Source: CALFVT01 sp039989855 (GTDB lineage: Bacteria; Pseudomonadota; Alphaproteobacteria; Caulobacterales; Maricaulaceae). Taken from it: a stretch of DNA of 16,517 nucleotides. The translations under genes were made by a program, and so were the position numbers. Below, in pieces: positions 5,609 through 14,050 of this stretch. Position 1 is the first letter of the stretch, and each line of letters starts with the position of its first letter. The stretch spans positions 1 through 16,517 of the forward strand of contig JBDXGZ010000011.1 of NCBI GenBank assembly GCA_039989855.1, in the 5' to 3' direction. Below the pieces are notes generated by a model. The model was not told the DNA's origin, did no database searches, and saw nothing but the letters and a program-made list of their open reading frames with translations.

Positions 5609-8074
5609 ATGGTAAAGCAAAAACTTGTTGTTATCGGGAATGGGATGGCGCCAGGAAAGGCGCTTGAAACTCTCATTGAGCTTGCCCCTGAAGCTTATGA
5701 CATCACGATATTCAACGCGGAACCGCGGGTAAATTATAACCGTATCATGCTGTCGCCTGTTCTATCTGGCGAGTCCACATTCGAAGACATCATCATCCAC
5801 GGAGATGGGTGGTATATTGAAAATGGAATTACTTTGTACAAAGGACACAAAGTTACGGACATTGACCGCGATGCAAAAACTGTAACCTCAGAAGCCGGCG
5901 TCACGGTAGGGTATGATAAGCTTCTGATTGCGACAGGGTCGACACCGTTCATTATACCAATTCCAGGTCACAAATTGGCAGGGGTATTAGCTTATCGGGA
6001 CTTGGACGATGTGGATGCCATGTTAATAGCAGCCCGCTCGGGAGGTAAGGCTGTTGTGATTGGTGGCGGCCTTCTAGGATTAGAGGCTGCCGCCGGTCTT
6101 CAGATGCAGGGTATGGATGTGACTGTCCTCCATTTGATGCCAACGCTTATGGAACGTCAACTTGATGAAAGCGCAGGCTACCTTCTTGAGAAGACTTTGA
6201 CTGAGCGCGGTTTAAAAATTCTAACCAAAGCTAACACCAAAGAAATTTTAGGAGAGAAAAAAGTTACAGGTGTACGGCTTGAGGACGGCACGGAACTTGA
6301 AGCTGATATTGTAATTATGGCGGTTGGTATTCGGCCAAGTAAAAATCTCGCAGAACAATGCGGAATTAAAACTGGGCGCGGTATTTTAGTGAATGATAAA
6401 ATGCAAACCAATGACCCTGACATTTATGCAGTCGGCGAATGTATTGAATTTGAAGAAAATTGTTATGGTCTTGTAGCGCCGCTTTATGACCAAGCTAAAA
6501 TTGTAGGCAAAACTCTGGCAGCCAAGGATACGGACGGTTTTGTCCATCCTGAAACCGCGACAAAGTTAAAAGTCACGGGAGTAAATCTTTACTCGGCAGG
6601 TGACTTTTCTGGAGGCGAAGATCGTGAAGATATTGTGCTACGAGATGCCACCCAAGGGATTTATAAACGTCTTGTTCTGAAAGATAACACCATCATCGGC
6701 GTTGTGCTTTATGGAGACACTGAAGATGGTCCCTGGTTCTTTCAGCATATCAAAGACAAAACAGATATATCAGAGATGCGAGAGACACTTATCTTTGGCC
6801 CTGCCTATCAAGGAGGTGCCCCTGTGGACCCCTTACAGGCCGTTGCAGCGTTGCCAGATGATACAGAAATCTGCGGGTGCAACGGCGTGTCAAAATGCGA
6901 TATCATCAACGCTATAGACGAAAAATCTCTGAGTAATCTTGACGATGTTCGCGCCCATACAAAGGCCTCAGCCTCTTGCGGGACCTGCACAGGATTAGTC
7001 GAAAAACTACTTGCTTTAACGCTTGGCGATGACTTTAAGCCCGACGCTATTAAACCTGTTTGTGGTTGTACTGATAAGGGTCATGATGAAGTGCGCCGCC
7101 GCATTGTCGCCCAAGAGCTAAAGTCCATACCAGCCGTTTTTCAAGAACTGGAATGGAGTACTTCAGGCGGATGCGCAAAGTGCCGACCTGCTATCAATTA
7201 TTACCTGATCTGTGCGTGGCCTGATGAATATGAAGATGACGGCTTTTCGCGTTTCATCAATGAACGTATCCATGCCAACATTCAAAAAGATGGCACCTAT
7301 TCCGTTGTGCCGCGAGTCTGGGGCGGTATGACAAGCTCCAAAGAGCTACGCGCCATTGCCGATGTCGTCGACAAGTTTGATATTCCAGCTGTCAAATATA
7401 CGGGCGGACAGCGTATTGATATGCTCGGCGTTAAGAAAGAAGACCTTCCCGGCGTCTGGGCGGATTTGAACTCCGCAGGTATGGTCTCTGGGCATGCTTA
7501 TGCCAAAGGTCTGCGAACTGTTAAAACCTGTGTAGGGACGGATTGGTGTCGTTTTGGGACGCAAGATTCTACTGGTCTAGGAATCAAATTAGAAAAGTTT
7601 CTTTGGGGAGCATGGGCGCCGCATAAACTCAAACTTGCGGTATCAGGTTGCCCGAGAAATTGTGCTGAAGCGACCTGTAAAGATATTGGCATTGTCTGTG
7701 TCGATAGCGGTTATGAAATTCATGCTTTTGGGGCAGCGGGGTTGCATATCAAAGGTACGGATGTGCTCGGTATCGTGCCGACTGAAGAGGCCGTAATTGA
7801 GCATGTCGGCGCACTTGTACAAATGTATAGAGAGCAAGGACATTATCTCGACCGAATGTATAAATGGAAAGACAAGGTCGGCTTTGACTATATTGTAGAA
7901 ACAATCATGGGGGACGCGAAGGCCCGCAAAGTCTATTATGATCGCTTTGTTTATTCACAAAAATTCTTCCAAATTGACCCTTGGGCAGAACGTGTTGCGG
8001 GCAAAGAGGCACACCACTTCAATCCTATTGAAATCGTTCAGCCAAAGGCTGGTATTTTAGAGCCAGCAGAATGA
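5609..8074 (+). CDS. nirB: Assimilatory nitrite reductase [NAD(P)H], large subunit
   Basis: The 821-residue cytoplasmic enzyme reduces nitrite to ammonium by six electrons from NAD(P)H. The N-terminal half is an FAD/NAD(P) reductase: FAD site VVIGNGMAPGK near residue 7, NAD(P) site VVIGGGLLGLEAA, and the VGECIEF motif. Two BFD-like [2Fe-2S] segments follow, the first with Cys422, Cys424, Cys457 and Cys460, the second with Cys485, Cys487, Cys522 and Cys525. The C-terminal nitrite/sulfite reductase part holds the siroheme-[4Fe-4S] ligands Cys641-x5-Cys647 and Cys681-x3-Cys685 (SGCPRNCAEA). Length and domain order are as usual for NirB. The gene starts 3 bp after the ATPase gene, and its stop overlaps the nirD start by four bases (ATGA), which suggests translational coupling of the two subunits. 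The siroheme would come from CysG encoded downstream. Confidence 0.95.
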   Translation: MVKQKLVVIGNGMAPGKALETLIELAPEAYDITIFNAEPRVNYNRIMLSPVLSGESTFEDIIIHGDGWYIENGITLYKGHKVTDIDRDAKTVTSEAGVTVGYDKLLIATGSTPFIIPIPGHKLAGVLAYRDLDDVDAMLIAARSGGKAVVIGGGLLGLEAAAGLQMQGMDVTVLHLMPTLMERQLDESAGYLLEKTLTERGLKILTKANTKEILGEKKVTGVRLEDGTELEADIVIMAVGIRPSKNLAEQCGIKTGRGILVNDKMQTNDPDIYAVGECIEFEENCYGLVAPLYDQAKIVGKTLAAKDTDGFVHPETATKLKVTGVNLYSAGDFSGGEDREDIVLRDATQGIYKRLVLKDNTIIGVVLYGDTEDGPWFFQHIKDKTDISEMRETLIFGPAYQGGAPVDPLQAVAALPDDTEICGCNGVSKCDIINAIDEKSLSNLDDVRAHTKASASCGTCTGLVEKLLALTLGDDFKPDAIKPVCGCTDKGHDEVRRRIVAQELKSIPAVFQELEWSTSGGCAKCRPAINYYLICAWPDEYEDDGFSRFINERIHANIQKDGTYSVVPRVWGGMTSSKELRAIADVVDKFDIPAVKYTGGQRIDMLGVKKEDLPGVWADLNSAGMVSGHAYAKGLRTVKTCVGTDWCRFGTQDSTGLGIKLEKFLWGAWAPHKLKLAVSGCPRNCAEATCKDIGIVCVDSGYEIHAFGAAGLHIKGTDVLGIVPTEEAVIEHVGALVQMYREQGHYLDRMYKWKDKVGFDYIVETIMGDAKARKVYYDRFVYSQKFFQIDPWAERVAGKEAHHFNPIEIVQPKAGILEPAE

Positions 8075-8418
8075 GTGTGAAATCAGAAAATTGGCTCGAT
8101 CTGTGCGAGGTTAGCGAAATCCCTTCTCAGGGGTCACGTATTGTTAAAACACCGACTGGCTGCTTGGCACTTTTTAAAACAGCTGAAGGTGAGGTCTTCG
8201 CGCTTAATGATAAATGCCCGCATAAACAAGGCCCGTTAAGCCAGGGAATCGTTCACGATAAATTCGTGACATGCCCGCTTCATGCCTGGGTCTTCTCGCT
8301 TGAGACGGGAGAGGCTCAGGGCGCAGATGAAGGCCGTGTTGCGACGTTTCCTACGCGTATCGTGAATGGGCGTGTTGAGATAAGCCTGACCGCCCTAATT
8401 GAGGGTAAAGCGGCCTAA
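8071..8418 (+). CDS. nirD: Nitrite reductase [NAD(P)H], small subunit with a Rieske centre
   Basis: This 115-residue partner of NirB has a Rieske-type fold. All four [2Fe-2S] ligands are present: Cys49-Pro-His51 and Cys68-Pro-Leu-His71 within CPHKQGPLSQG and CPLHAWVF. Some NirD proteins, such as that of E. coli, lack these ligands as I recall it, so this one is likely to carry a real cluster. A Rieske ferredoxin of a dioxygenase would look similar, but the overlap with nirB and the length settle the call. The start ATG lies inside the nirB stop (ATGA), and nasA begins one base after the TAA. Confidence 0.93.
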   Translation: MSVKSENWLDLCEVSEIPSQGSRIVKTPTGCLALFKTAEGEVFALNDKCPHKQGPLSQGIVHDKFVTCPLHAWVFSLETGEAQGADEGRVATFPTRIVNGRVEISLTALIEGKAA

Positions 8419-8419
8419 G

Positions 8420-11104
8420 ATGACGAAAGAAGTGGCAAGCTTATCAACCTGTACAACATGCCCTTATTGCGGCGTGGGATGTGGAGTCATTGCCAGCGTT
8501 GATAAGGCGCAAATCATCTCTGTTAAAGGCGATGAATCTCATCCAGCAAATTTTGGAAAACTCTGCTCAAAAGGCTCAGCCTTGGCTGAGACACTTGGTG
8601 ATGAAGATAGGCTTTTATATCCTCACATCAAGGGGCAGCAGGCTTCATGGGATGATGCGCTTGAAACAATAGCAAAGACCTTTTCAAATAACATAGAAAA
8701 ACACGGCCCAGATTCTGTAGCGTTTTATGTTTCTGGGCAATGTCTAACCGAAGATTACTATATCGCGAACAAATTGATGAAGGGCTTTATTGGCTCTGGA
8801 AACATCGATACGAATTCAAGACTATGCATGGCTTCTTCTGTTGTTGGTCATAAACGCGCCTTTGGGGCGGATATTGTTCCGGGTTGCTATGAGGATTTAG
8901 AACAAGCTGATTTACTTGTTCTGACGGGCTCGAACCTCGCATGGTGCCATCCGGTTTTATACCAGCGCATATTAGCTGCAAAGGCTAATAGACCCGAAAT
9001 GAAAATCGTCGTTATTGACCCGCGTAAAACTGCGACATGCGATTTGGCTGATATACATTTGGCGATTGCGCCAGGCGGTGATGTCCCGCTGTTTCTAGGT
9101 CTATTCAAATATTTGGACCTAAACGGTTTCGCTAATAAGTCCTTCATCGACCAGCATACCGAAAATCATGAACAGGTTTTAAGAGCAGCTGTAACTTACG
9201 ATTTAAAGACAGCCGCAAAGGCGGCAGGATTGCCAGATAATCAAATCGATAAATTTTATGAATTATTTGCCCATAATGAAAAAGTCGTCACAATCTACTC
9301 TCAAGGGGTCAATCAGGCTCGTGATGGCTGTGATAAAGTCAATACGATAATTAATTGCCACCTTCTTACAGGGCGTATTGGAAAAATTGGCGCAGGACCA
9401 TTCTCCGTCACGGGGCAACCTAACGCTATGGGGGGGCGCGAGGTCGGTGGGCTGGCCAATCAATTGGCTTGCCATATGGAAATCGCAAACCCGGAGCATA
9501 GGGATATTGTACAGCGTTATTGGGAGTCTCCCAAGATTGCTGACAAACCAGGCTTACTGGCGGTTGATATGTTTGAGGCCATGCATGCAGGTAAGATTAA
9601 AGCCGTTTGGATTATGGCGACTAACCCTGTTGACTCTATGCCCAATGCTGACTTTATTAAAGAGGCGCTAAGTAAATGCGAACTTGTCGTTATTTCGGAC
9701 ATCTACGCCCATACAGATACGGTGGCCTGCGCAGATATTGTCTTGCCTGCGACAGGTTGGGGGGAGAAGGACGGCACAGTCACAAATTCAGAACGCCGAA
9801 TTTCACGCCAGAAAGCCTTTCTGTCTGCGCCGGGCGAAGCGAAACATGACTGGTGGCAATTATGCGAAGTTGCAAAACGCATGGGGTTCGAACGCAGTTT
9901 TAGTTTCGAGTCACCCGCTGAGATATTTCGCGAATATGCTGGACTTTGCGCATTTGAAAATGAAGGCACGCGCGACCTAGACCTGTCAGGGTTGATACCT
10001 ATTTCTGATACAGATTATGACGCGCTTAAGCCTATTCAATGGCCCGTCACTAAAACGGCGCCCAATGGCACGGCGCGGTTTTTCGAGAACGGGCGCTATT
10101 ACACAAAAAGCGGTAAGGCTAATTTTATTGCGCCTGCGCCAATAAACGCTTTAAAGACGCCGCGTAATTATCCATTTGTGATGAATACAGGCCGTATTCG
10201 AGATCAATGGCATACGATGACCCGAACGGGACGTTCTACGCGATTGTCGCAACATATTTCAGAACCCTTTGTTGAAATAAATCCCAAAGATGCCGCGCAG
10301 CTTAAATTGGCTGACGCATATATAGCGACACTCATATCCCCAAATGGTCAGATGCAAGCACGCGTTGTCGTGACTGATCGCCAGAGAGAGGGGGCGGTTT
10401 TTGTACCGATGCATTTCACAGATAGTTTTGCTAAGTCTGGCCGTGTTGATGCTTTGGTACACAATCTTGTCGATCCTCTCTCAGGACAGCCAGCTTCGAA
10501 ATCCACAGCCATTGCGGTCCGAAAATATGAGGCCGCCTGGTATGGGTTTGCGGCTATTTTACATGATGAATTTGAGACCTTGTCTTTACCGCCCGAGGCT
10601 AGCTATTGGGCAAAAGCGCGTACTGAAAACGGTTTAAGAATTGAACTTGCAGGCTTGGACCTACCAAATGATTGGCGAGCATTCATGCAGGAGCTATTAG
10701 GCTATGCTGACAATATTGACATCCTGGATATGGTCAGTCCTATTGACGGTCAAACGCGCATGGCTTGTTTCCAAGATGGTCAGTTAATAGCACTACTTTA
10801 TACATCAGTTCAGCCTGTTGCCGTCTCGCGCGACTGGGCCTGCGCACAGCTTTCTACAGAGCCTTTAGCCGCGAATAGACATCGTCTTCTCGCAGGCCGG
10901 CCAGGTGCCGACATGCCAGATAAGGGAGCTATAATCTGCGCGTGTATGAACATTGGTGTTAATGAAATTAGCCATGCAATCTCCAATGGGTGCCGGTCCA
11001 TTGATGCCATTGGAGACCTAACCACTGCAGGCACGAATTGCGGGTCTTGTCAGCCTGAAATCAGAAATATGTTACAGGAGGCTCAACTTGTTGCAGCCGA
11101 ATAA
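8420..11104 (+). CDS. nasA: Assimilatory nitrate reductase, catalytic molybdenum subunit with C-terminal [2Fe-2S] domain
   Basis: The 894-residue cytoplasmic enzyme reduces nitrate to nitrite. The N-terminus binds a [4Fe-4S] cluster through Cys14, Cys17, Cys21 (CPYCGVGCG) and Cys49 (LCSKG). The molybdopterin guanine dinucleotide domains follow. Cys136 in NSRLCMASS is the expected molybdenum ligand; no twin-arginine signal is present, which fits an assimilatory and not a periplasmic Nap enzyme. The last 60 or so residues form a BFD-like [2Fe-2S] domain with Cys840, Cys842, Cys874 and Cys877. I chose ATG at 8420, one base after nirD. An in-frame TTG at 8399 would overlap nirD and lacks a ribosome site, although the SD-like GAGGG at 8401 is also further from the ATG than usual. 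The end overlaps cysG by 17 bases. No dedicated reductase subunit (NasB/NasC type) is encoded in the window. Confidence 0.94.
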   Translation: MTKEVASLSTCTTCPYCGVGCGVIASVDKAQIISVKGDESHPANFGKLCSKGSALAETLGDEDRLLYPHIKGQQASWDDALETIAKTFSNNIEKHGPDSVAFYVSGQCLTEDYYIANKLMKGFIGSGNIDTNSRLCMASSVVGHKRAFGADIVPGCYEDLEQADLLVLTGSNLAWCHPVLYQRILAAKANRPEMKIVVIDPRKTATCDLADIHLAIAPGGDVPLFLGLFKYLDLNGFANKSFIDQHTENHEQVLRAAVTYDLKTAAKAAGLPDNQIDKFYELFAHNEKVVTIYSQGVNQARDGCDKVNTIINCHLLTGRIGKIGAGPFSVTGQPNAMGGREVGGLANQLACHMEIANPEHRDIVQRYWESPKIADKPGLLAVDMFEAMHAGKIKAVWIMATNPVDSMPNADFIKEALSKCELVVISDIYAHTDTVACADIVLPATGWGEKDGTVTNSERRISRQKAFLSAPGEAKHDWWQLCEVAKRMGFERSFSFESPAEIFREYAGLCAFENEGTRDLDLSGLIPISDTDYDALKPIQWPVTKTAPNGTARFFENGRYYTKSGKANFIAPAPINALKTPRNYPFVMNTGRIRDQWHTMTRTGRSTRLSQHISEPFVEINPKDAAQLKLADAYIATLISPNGQMQARVVVTDRQREGAVFVPMHFTDSFAKSGRVDALVHNLVDPLSGQPASKSTAIAVRKYEAAWYGFAAILHDEFETLSLPPEASYWAKARTENGLRIELAGLDLPNDWRAFMQELLGYADNIDILDMVSPIDGQTRMACFQDGQLIALLYTSVQPVAVSRDWACAQLSTEPLAANRHRLLAGRPGADMPDKGAIICACMNIGVNEISHAISNGCRSIDAIGDLTTAGTNCGSCQPEIRNMLQEAQLVAAE

Positions 11105-12557
11105 AACTATATCGCCACGCGCTGTGCCCCGCCCAAAAGTTGCGCCTTTATCCGTCCTGCCTGTGTTTTTTAATTTGCAGGACGCGACCGTCCTTGTTGT
11201 CGGAAATAGTGAAGGCGTAGCTTGGAAGACAGAGTTATTACTCGCTGCTGGGGCACAAGTTAGGCTTGTTGCTGATAATCCAAGTGAAGACTTAAAAGAG
11301 ATTATAGAAAATAAAGACTATAATTTAATTCATCATCATCGAAGTTGGATTCAAAGAGATTTTTCTGATGTGCGGCTGGCGCTTGGCGATTTAGAGCTTC
11401 GGTCAGAGGCTGAGCGTTTCTCGAATTTTGCTCGCAAACTAGGCGTGTCCGTAAATGTGATTGATAAACCCGAATTTTGCGACTTTCAATTTGGGTCTAT
11501 CGTCAACCGCTCTCCAGTTGTTGTCTCCATTTCAACAACGGGTGCCGCTCCAATACTCGCGCAAACAATACGAACGCGCATAGAAACAATGCTTCCTATG
11601 TCAATCGCACAATGGGCGTCTCGCGCAAAAACAATGCGCCATACATTGAGCATTGCCGTGCCTAGTTTAAAGACACGAAAAGTTATATGGCAAGATTTCG
11701 CACGGCAGGCTTTCACACAACCCGTCGAAAAAATAGACCGCTTTTTTAAATCGGCATTGACCCCAAAACTATCTACAAGGCTCGGAAGAGTTACCTTAGT
11801 TGGCGCAGGGCCCGGGGACGCGCAACTCCTGACAATTCAAGCTGTCAGAGCTCTACAATCTGCTGACGTTATTTTATTTGATCGCCTTGTATCAAATGAG
11901 GTTTTAGAACTGGCGCGGCGTGAAGCACGCCGCATGTTGGTGGGCAAACGGGGAGGTCAAGAGTCTTGCCGCCAAGATGACATTAATGCGCTTATGATTA
12001 AGCTTGCTAAGCAAGGGAAAAATGTTGTGCGCTTAAAATCTGGCGACCCCATGATATTTGGGCGTGCGGGCGAAGAGGTTTCTATCCTTGAAAGCGAAGG
12101 AATTGAGATCAAAATTGTACCCGGCATTACAACAGCCATGGCGGCAGCTTCGCGACTCGGCGTATCTTTGACTCACCGTGACTGCGCGCAATCTGTCAAG
12201 TTTATTACGGCGCATAGCCGCCAAGGAGAACTCCCAGATATTGATTGGAAAAGCTGCACAGATAGTCATACGACCTTAATGGTTTATATGGGTGCGAAAA
12301 CGGCACCAAAATTAGCAGAGGCTCTTATCAGGCAGGGCGCAAACCCGGTTACTCCTGTCATGATTGCTAAGGGTGTATCGCGTCCAGAAGAAGAGGTGAC
12401 ATATCATCGCTTAAACGATTTGCTGACTATGGATATAGATCGAAAACTACCTGTTCTAATGGGAATAGGTGACGTCTTTGCAGCTAAGCTTATAGCTTTC
12501 GAAAATTGCAAGTTTCAAAATACGCCTTTGGGAGAAGCACGTATTTTAACGGCCTGA
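11088..12557 (+). CDS. cysG: Siroheme synthase (precorrin-2 dehydrogenase/ferrochelatase fused to uroporphyrinogen-III methyltransferase)
   Basis: The 489-residue protein makes siroheme from uroporphyrinogen III, the cofactor needed by NirB. The N-terminal half (about 23-220) is the dehydrogenase/ferrochelatase: Rossmann-type VLVVGNSEGVAWK (35-47), the VNVIDKPEFC block with the likely catalytic Asp126, and RSPVVVSISTTGAAPIL. The methyltransferase spans about 233-475, with VGAGPGD (238-244), SGDPMIFGRAGEE (318-330) and VPGITTAMAAASRLG. Start: two tandem TTG codons at 11088 and 11093 end six bases after a perfect AGGAGG at 11076-11081; no ATG is suitably placed. The usual GGGEVA of the dinucleotide loop reads GNSEGVA, with the middle Gly changed to Ser and one residue inserted, so NAD binding may be altered. 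It overlaps nasA by 17 bases. Confidence 0.92.
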   Translation: MLQPNKTISPRAVPRPKVAPLSVLPVFFNLQDATVLVVGNSEGVAWKTELLLAAGAQVRLVADNPSEDLKEIIENKDYNLIHHHRSWIQRDFSDVRLALGDLELRSEAERFSNFARKLGVSVNVIDKPEFCDFQFGSIVNRSPVVVSISTTGAAPILAQTIRTRIETMLPMSIAQWASRAKTMRHTLSIAVPSLKTRKVIWQDFARQAFTQPVEKIDRFFKSALTPKLSTRLGRVTLVGAGPGDAQLLTIQAVRALQSADVILFDRLVSNEVLELARREARRMLVGKRGGQESCRQDDINALMIKLAKQGKNVVRLKSGDPMIFGRAGEEVSILESEGIEIKIVPGITTAMAAASRLGVSLTHRDCAQSVKFITAHSRQGELPDIDWKSCTDSHTTLMVYMGAKTAPKLAEALIRQGANPVTPVMIAKGVSRPEEEVTYHRLNDLLTMDIDRKLPVLMGIGDVFAAKLIAFENCKFQNTPLGEARILTA

Positions 12558-12661
12558 TATTGCCGAAAATTATCACTAAGAGGTCAATGGCGGCCCCTGA
12601 TACAAAAGCATCTCATGGTCGGGATGCATCTTTTAATCATCACATTATCAGGAGACATCTC

Positions 12662-13903
12662 GTGAAATATTTTTCTTTAAAACAGGGACTCTGTTCCTTC
12701 CTTATCATTACTTCAGGCCTTATAGCGCCATCAGCCTTTGCACAAGATAGCGTTGTGTCATTGGAAGAGGCTATAAAGGCCAGTAAAGTCCTAGCTAATT
12801 TCCGCCTGCGTTATGAAGGGGCAGATTTTGATAACGGAACTGAAACCGCCGATGCTTTAACATATCGTGCTCGGGTAGGGTTTGAGACAGGAGCATTTTT
12901 GGATACAAAATTCCTAGTTGAATTTGATCATATTGAAGACATAACAGGTGACTTTAATGATACAATAAATGGCAATACAGGTTTTGCCGTTATTGCGGAT
13001 CCTAGCGCGACTGAACTGAACCGACTTCAACTAACAAACACATCGCTGCCCGACACCAAACTAACTGCAGGGCGGCAACGCATAATCTTAGATGACTCTC
13101 GCTTTGTCGGTAATGTTGGGTGGCGCCAAAATGAGCAAACTTATGATGCTGTTCGTGTGACGAATACATCTATTAAGGGGCTGACCCTTGATGCGAGCTA
13201 TGTTGATCAAGTGAATCGTATATTTGGAGATGAGGCGCCATCGGGCCGATTTGATAGTGAGAGCTGGCTTTTAAATGCAGGCTATAAGCTCCCGGTTGAA
13301 GGCGCGAATGTCAAAATCTCAGGCTTTGCCTACCTTCTTGACCTTAGCAATGCTGGCCTGTCTTCAAATACATATGGGGCACAGCTCTGGGCTAAAAAAG
13401 GACCGCTGGCCGTCGTTGGGCGCTATGCCACGCAATCTGATGCTGGTGATAATCCAGTTGATTATTCAGCTGATCATTATTTTGCCGAAGCGAGCTTTAA
13501 GAAAAACGGTTTTAATGCGGCGCTAGGTTATGAGGTTTTAGGGGCTGATTCAGATTCTGATGGTAGCTTCACGACACCCTTAGCGACGCTGCATAAGTTT
13601 AACGGTTTTGCGGATGTCTTTTTGGCAACGCCAACGCAAGGGCTTGAAGATCTCTATATTAAAGGCGGTTACAAAACAGGCCCTATTGGGCCTTTGCCTT
13701 TCATCAATATGTTTGCTGTTTATCATGATTTTGATTCTAATAAAGGCGGAATTGATTTTGGAAGTGAAATTGATGCGGTTATAGCTACTAAACTTACGAA
13801 AAAAGTCGGGCTTTTGTTTAAATTTGCGGATTATAGCCAAGGCGACGTAGGAACGCCATTTAGCCGAACGCGTTATTCCGTTCAGCTAGACTACGGCTTC
13901 TAG
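12662..13903 (+). CDS. Outer-membrane porin-like beta-barrel, alginate-export-like family
   Basis: From GTG at 12662 this is a 413-residue protein with a clean signal peptide: Lys2 and Lys7, a hydrophobic core, then SAFA before Gln28. The remainder has alternating aromatic/polar strands and ends in Phe (QLDYGF), the mark of barrels inserted by the BAM machinery. Residues such as FRLRYEGADFDNGT and TAGRQRIILDDSRFVGNVGWRQNEQ resemble the alginate-export/porin-like group; I recognise the style, not a specific gene. The start is set by AGGAG at 12650-12654. An in-frame ATG at 12506 lies within cysG and would bury the signal peptide behind 52 residues. The position, 104 bp after cysG and before the operon-ending hairpin, suggests it serves nitrate entry across the outer membrane; that is inference. 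Confidence 0.8.
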   Translation: MKYFSLKQGLCSFLIITSGLIAPSAFAQDSVVSLEEAIKASKVLANFRLRYEGADFDNGTETADALTYRARVGFETGAFLDTKFLVEFDHIEDITGDFNDTINGNTGFAVIADPSATELNRLQLTNTSLPDTKLTAGRQRIILDDSRFVGNVGWRQNEQTYDAVRVTNTSIKGLTLDASYVDQVNRIFGDEAPSGRFDSESWLLNAGYKLPVEGANVKISGFAYLLDLSNAGLSSNTYGAQLWAKKGPLAVVGRYATQSDAGDNPVDYSADHYFAEASFKKNGFNAALGYEVLGADSDSDGSFTTPLATLHKFNGFADVFLATPTQGLEDLYIKGGYKTGPIGPLPFINMFAVYHDFDSNKGGIDFGSEIDAVIATKLTKKVGLLFKFADYSQGDVGTPFSRTRYSVQLDYGF

Positions 13904-13928
13904 GGCATTTCAATGATGTATATATATG

Positions 13929-13958
13929 CACTTGTAGCGGCATTAGCCTCTACAAGTG
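13929..13958 (+). terminator. Hairpin closing the nitrate operon
   Basis: CACTTGTAG (13929-13937) pairs perfectly with CTACAAGTG (13950-13958). Inside it are one C-T mismatch, GGC/GCC and the loop ATTA, and further pairs exist outside with a one-base bulge. It lies 25 bases after the porin stop. No T-run follows (ACATTAAACAC), so it may act as a 3' stabiliser or need Rho; terminator is the best guess from position. Confidence 0.55.
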
Positions 13959-13976
13959 ACATTAAACACAATATTT

Positions 13977-13993
13977 AATTGGATATACCAATT
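13977..13993 (+). promoter_or_regulatory. Inverted repeat upstream of nasT, possible operator
   Basis: AATTGG-ATATA-CCAATT is a perfect six-plus-six palindrome with a five-base spacer, 58 bases before the nasT start. A TATACC that could serve as a -10 box lies within it, but I see no good -35 (TTAAAC at 13962 is weak). The binding protein is unknown; the palindrome could also simply be AT-rich chance. Confidence 0.35.
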
Positions 13994-14050
13994 TCTAAGA
14001 CAATCATCAGGCGTTAGAGTATCCTAGCACCTAATTTATTAGAGTTTACT

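Noticed and set aside
8399..8419. TTG start for nasA
   Set aside because: It would overlap nirD and has no Shine-Dalgarno sequence; the ATG at 8420 gives the usual NasA N-terminus.
12608..12634. GCATC...GATGC followed by TCTTTT as a terminator between cysG and the porin
   Set aside because: Only five pairs around a ten-base loop with the T's three bases away; too weak to call.
12506..12661. Longer start for the porin inside cysG
   Set aside because: It would place 52 hydrophilic residues before a clear signal peptide; GTG 12662 has AGGAG seven bases upstream.
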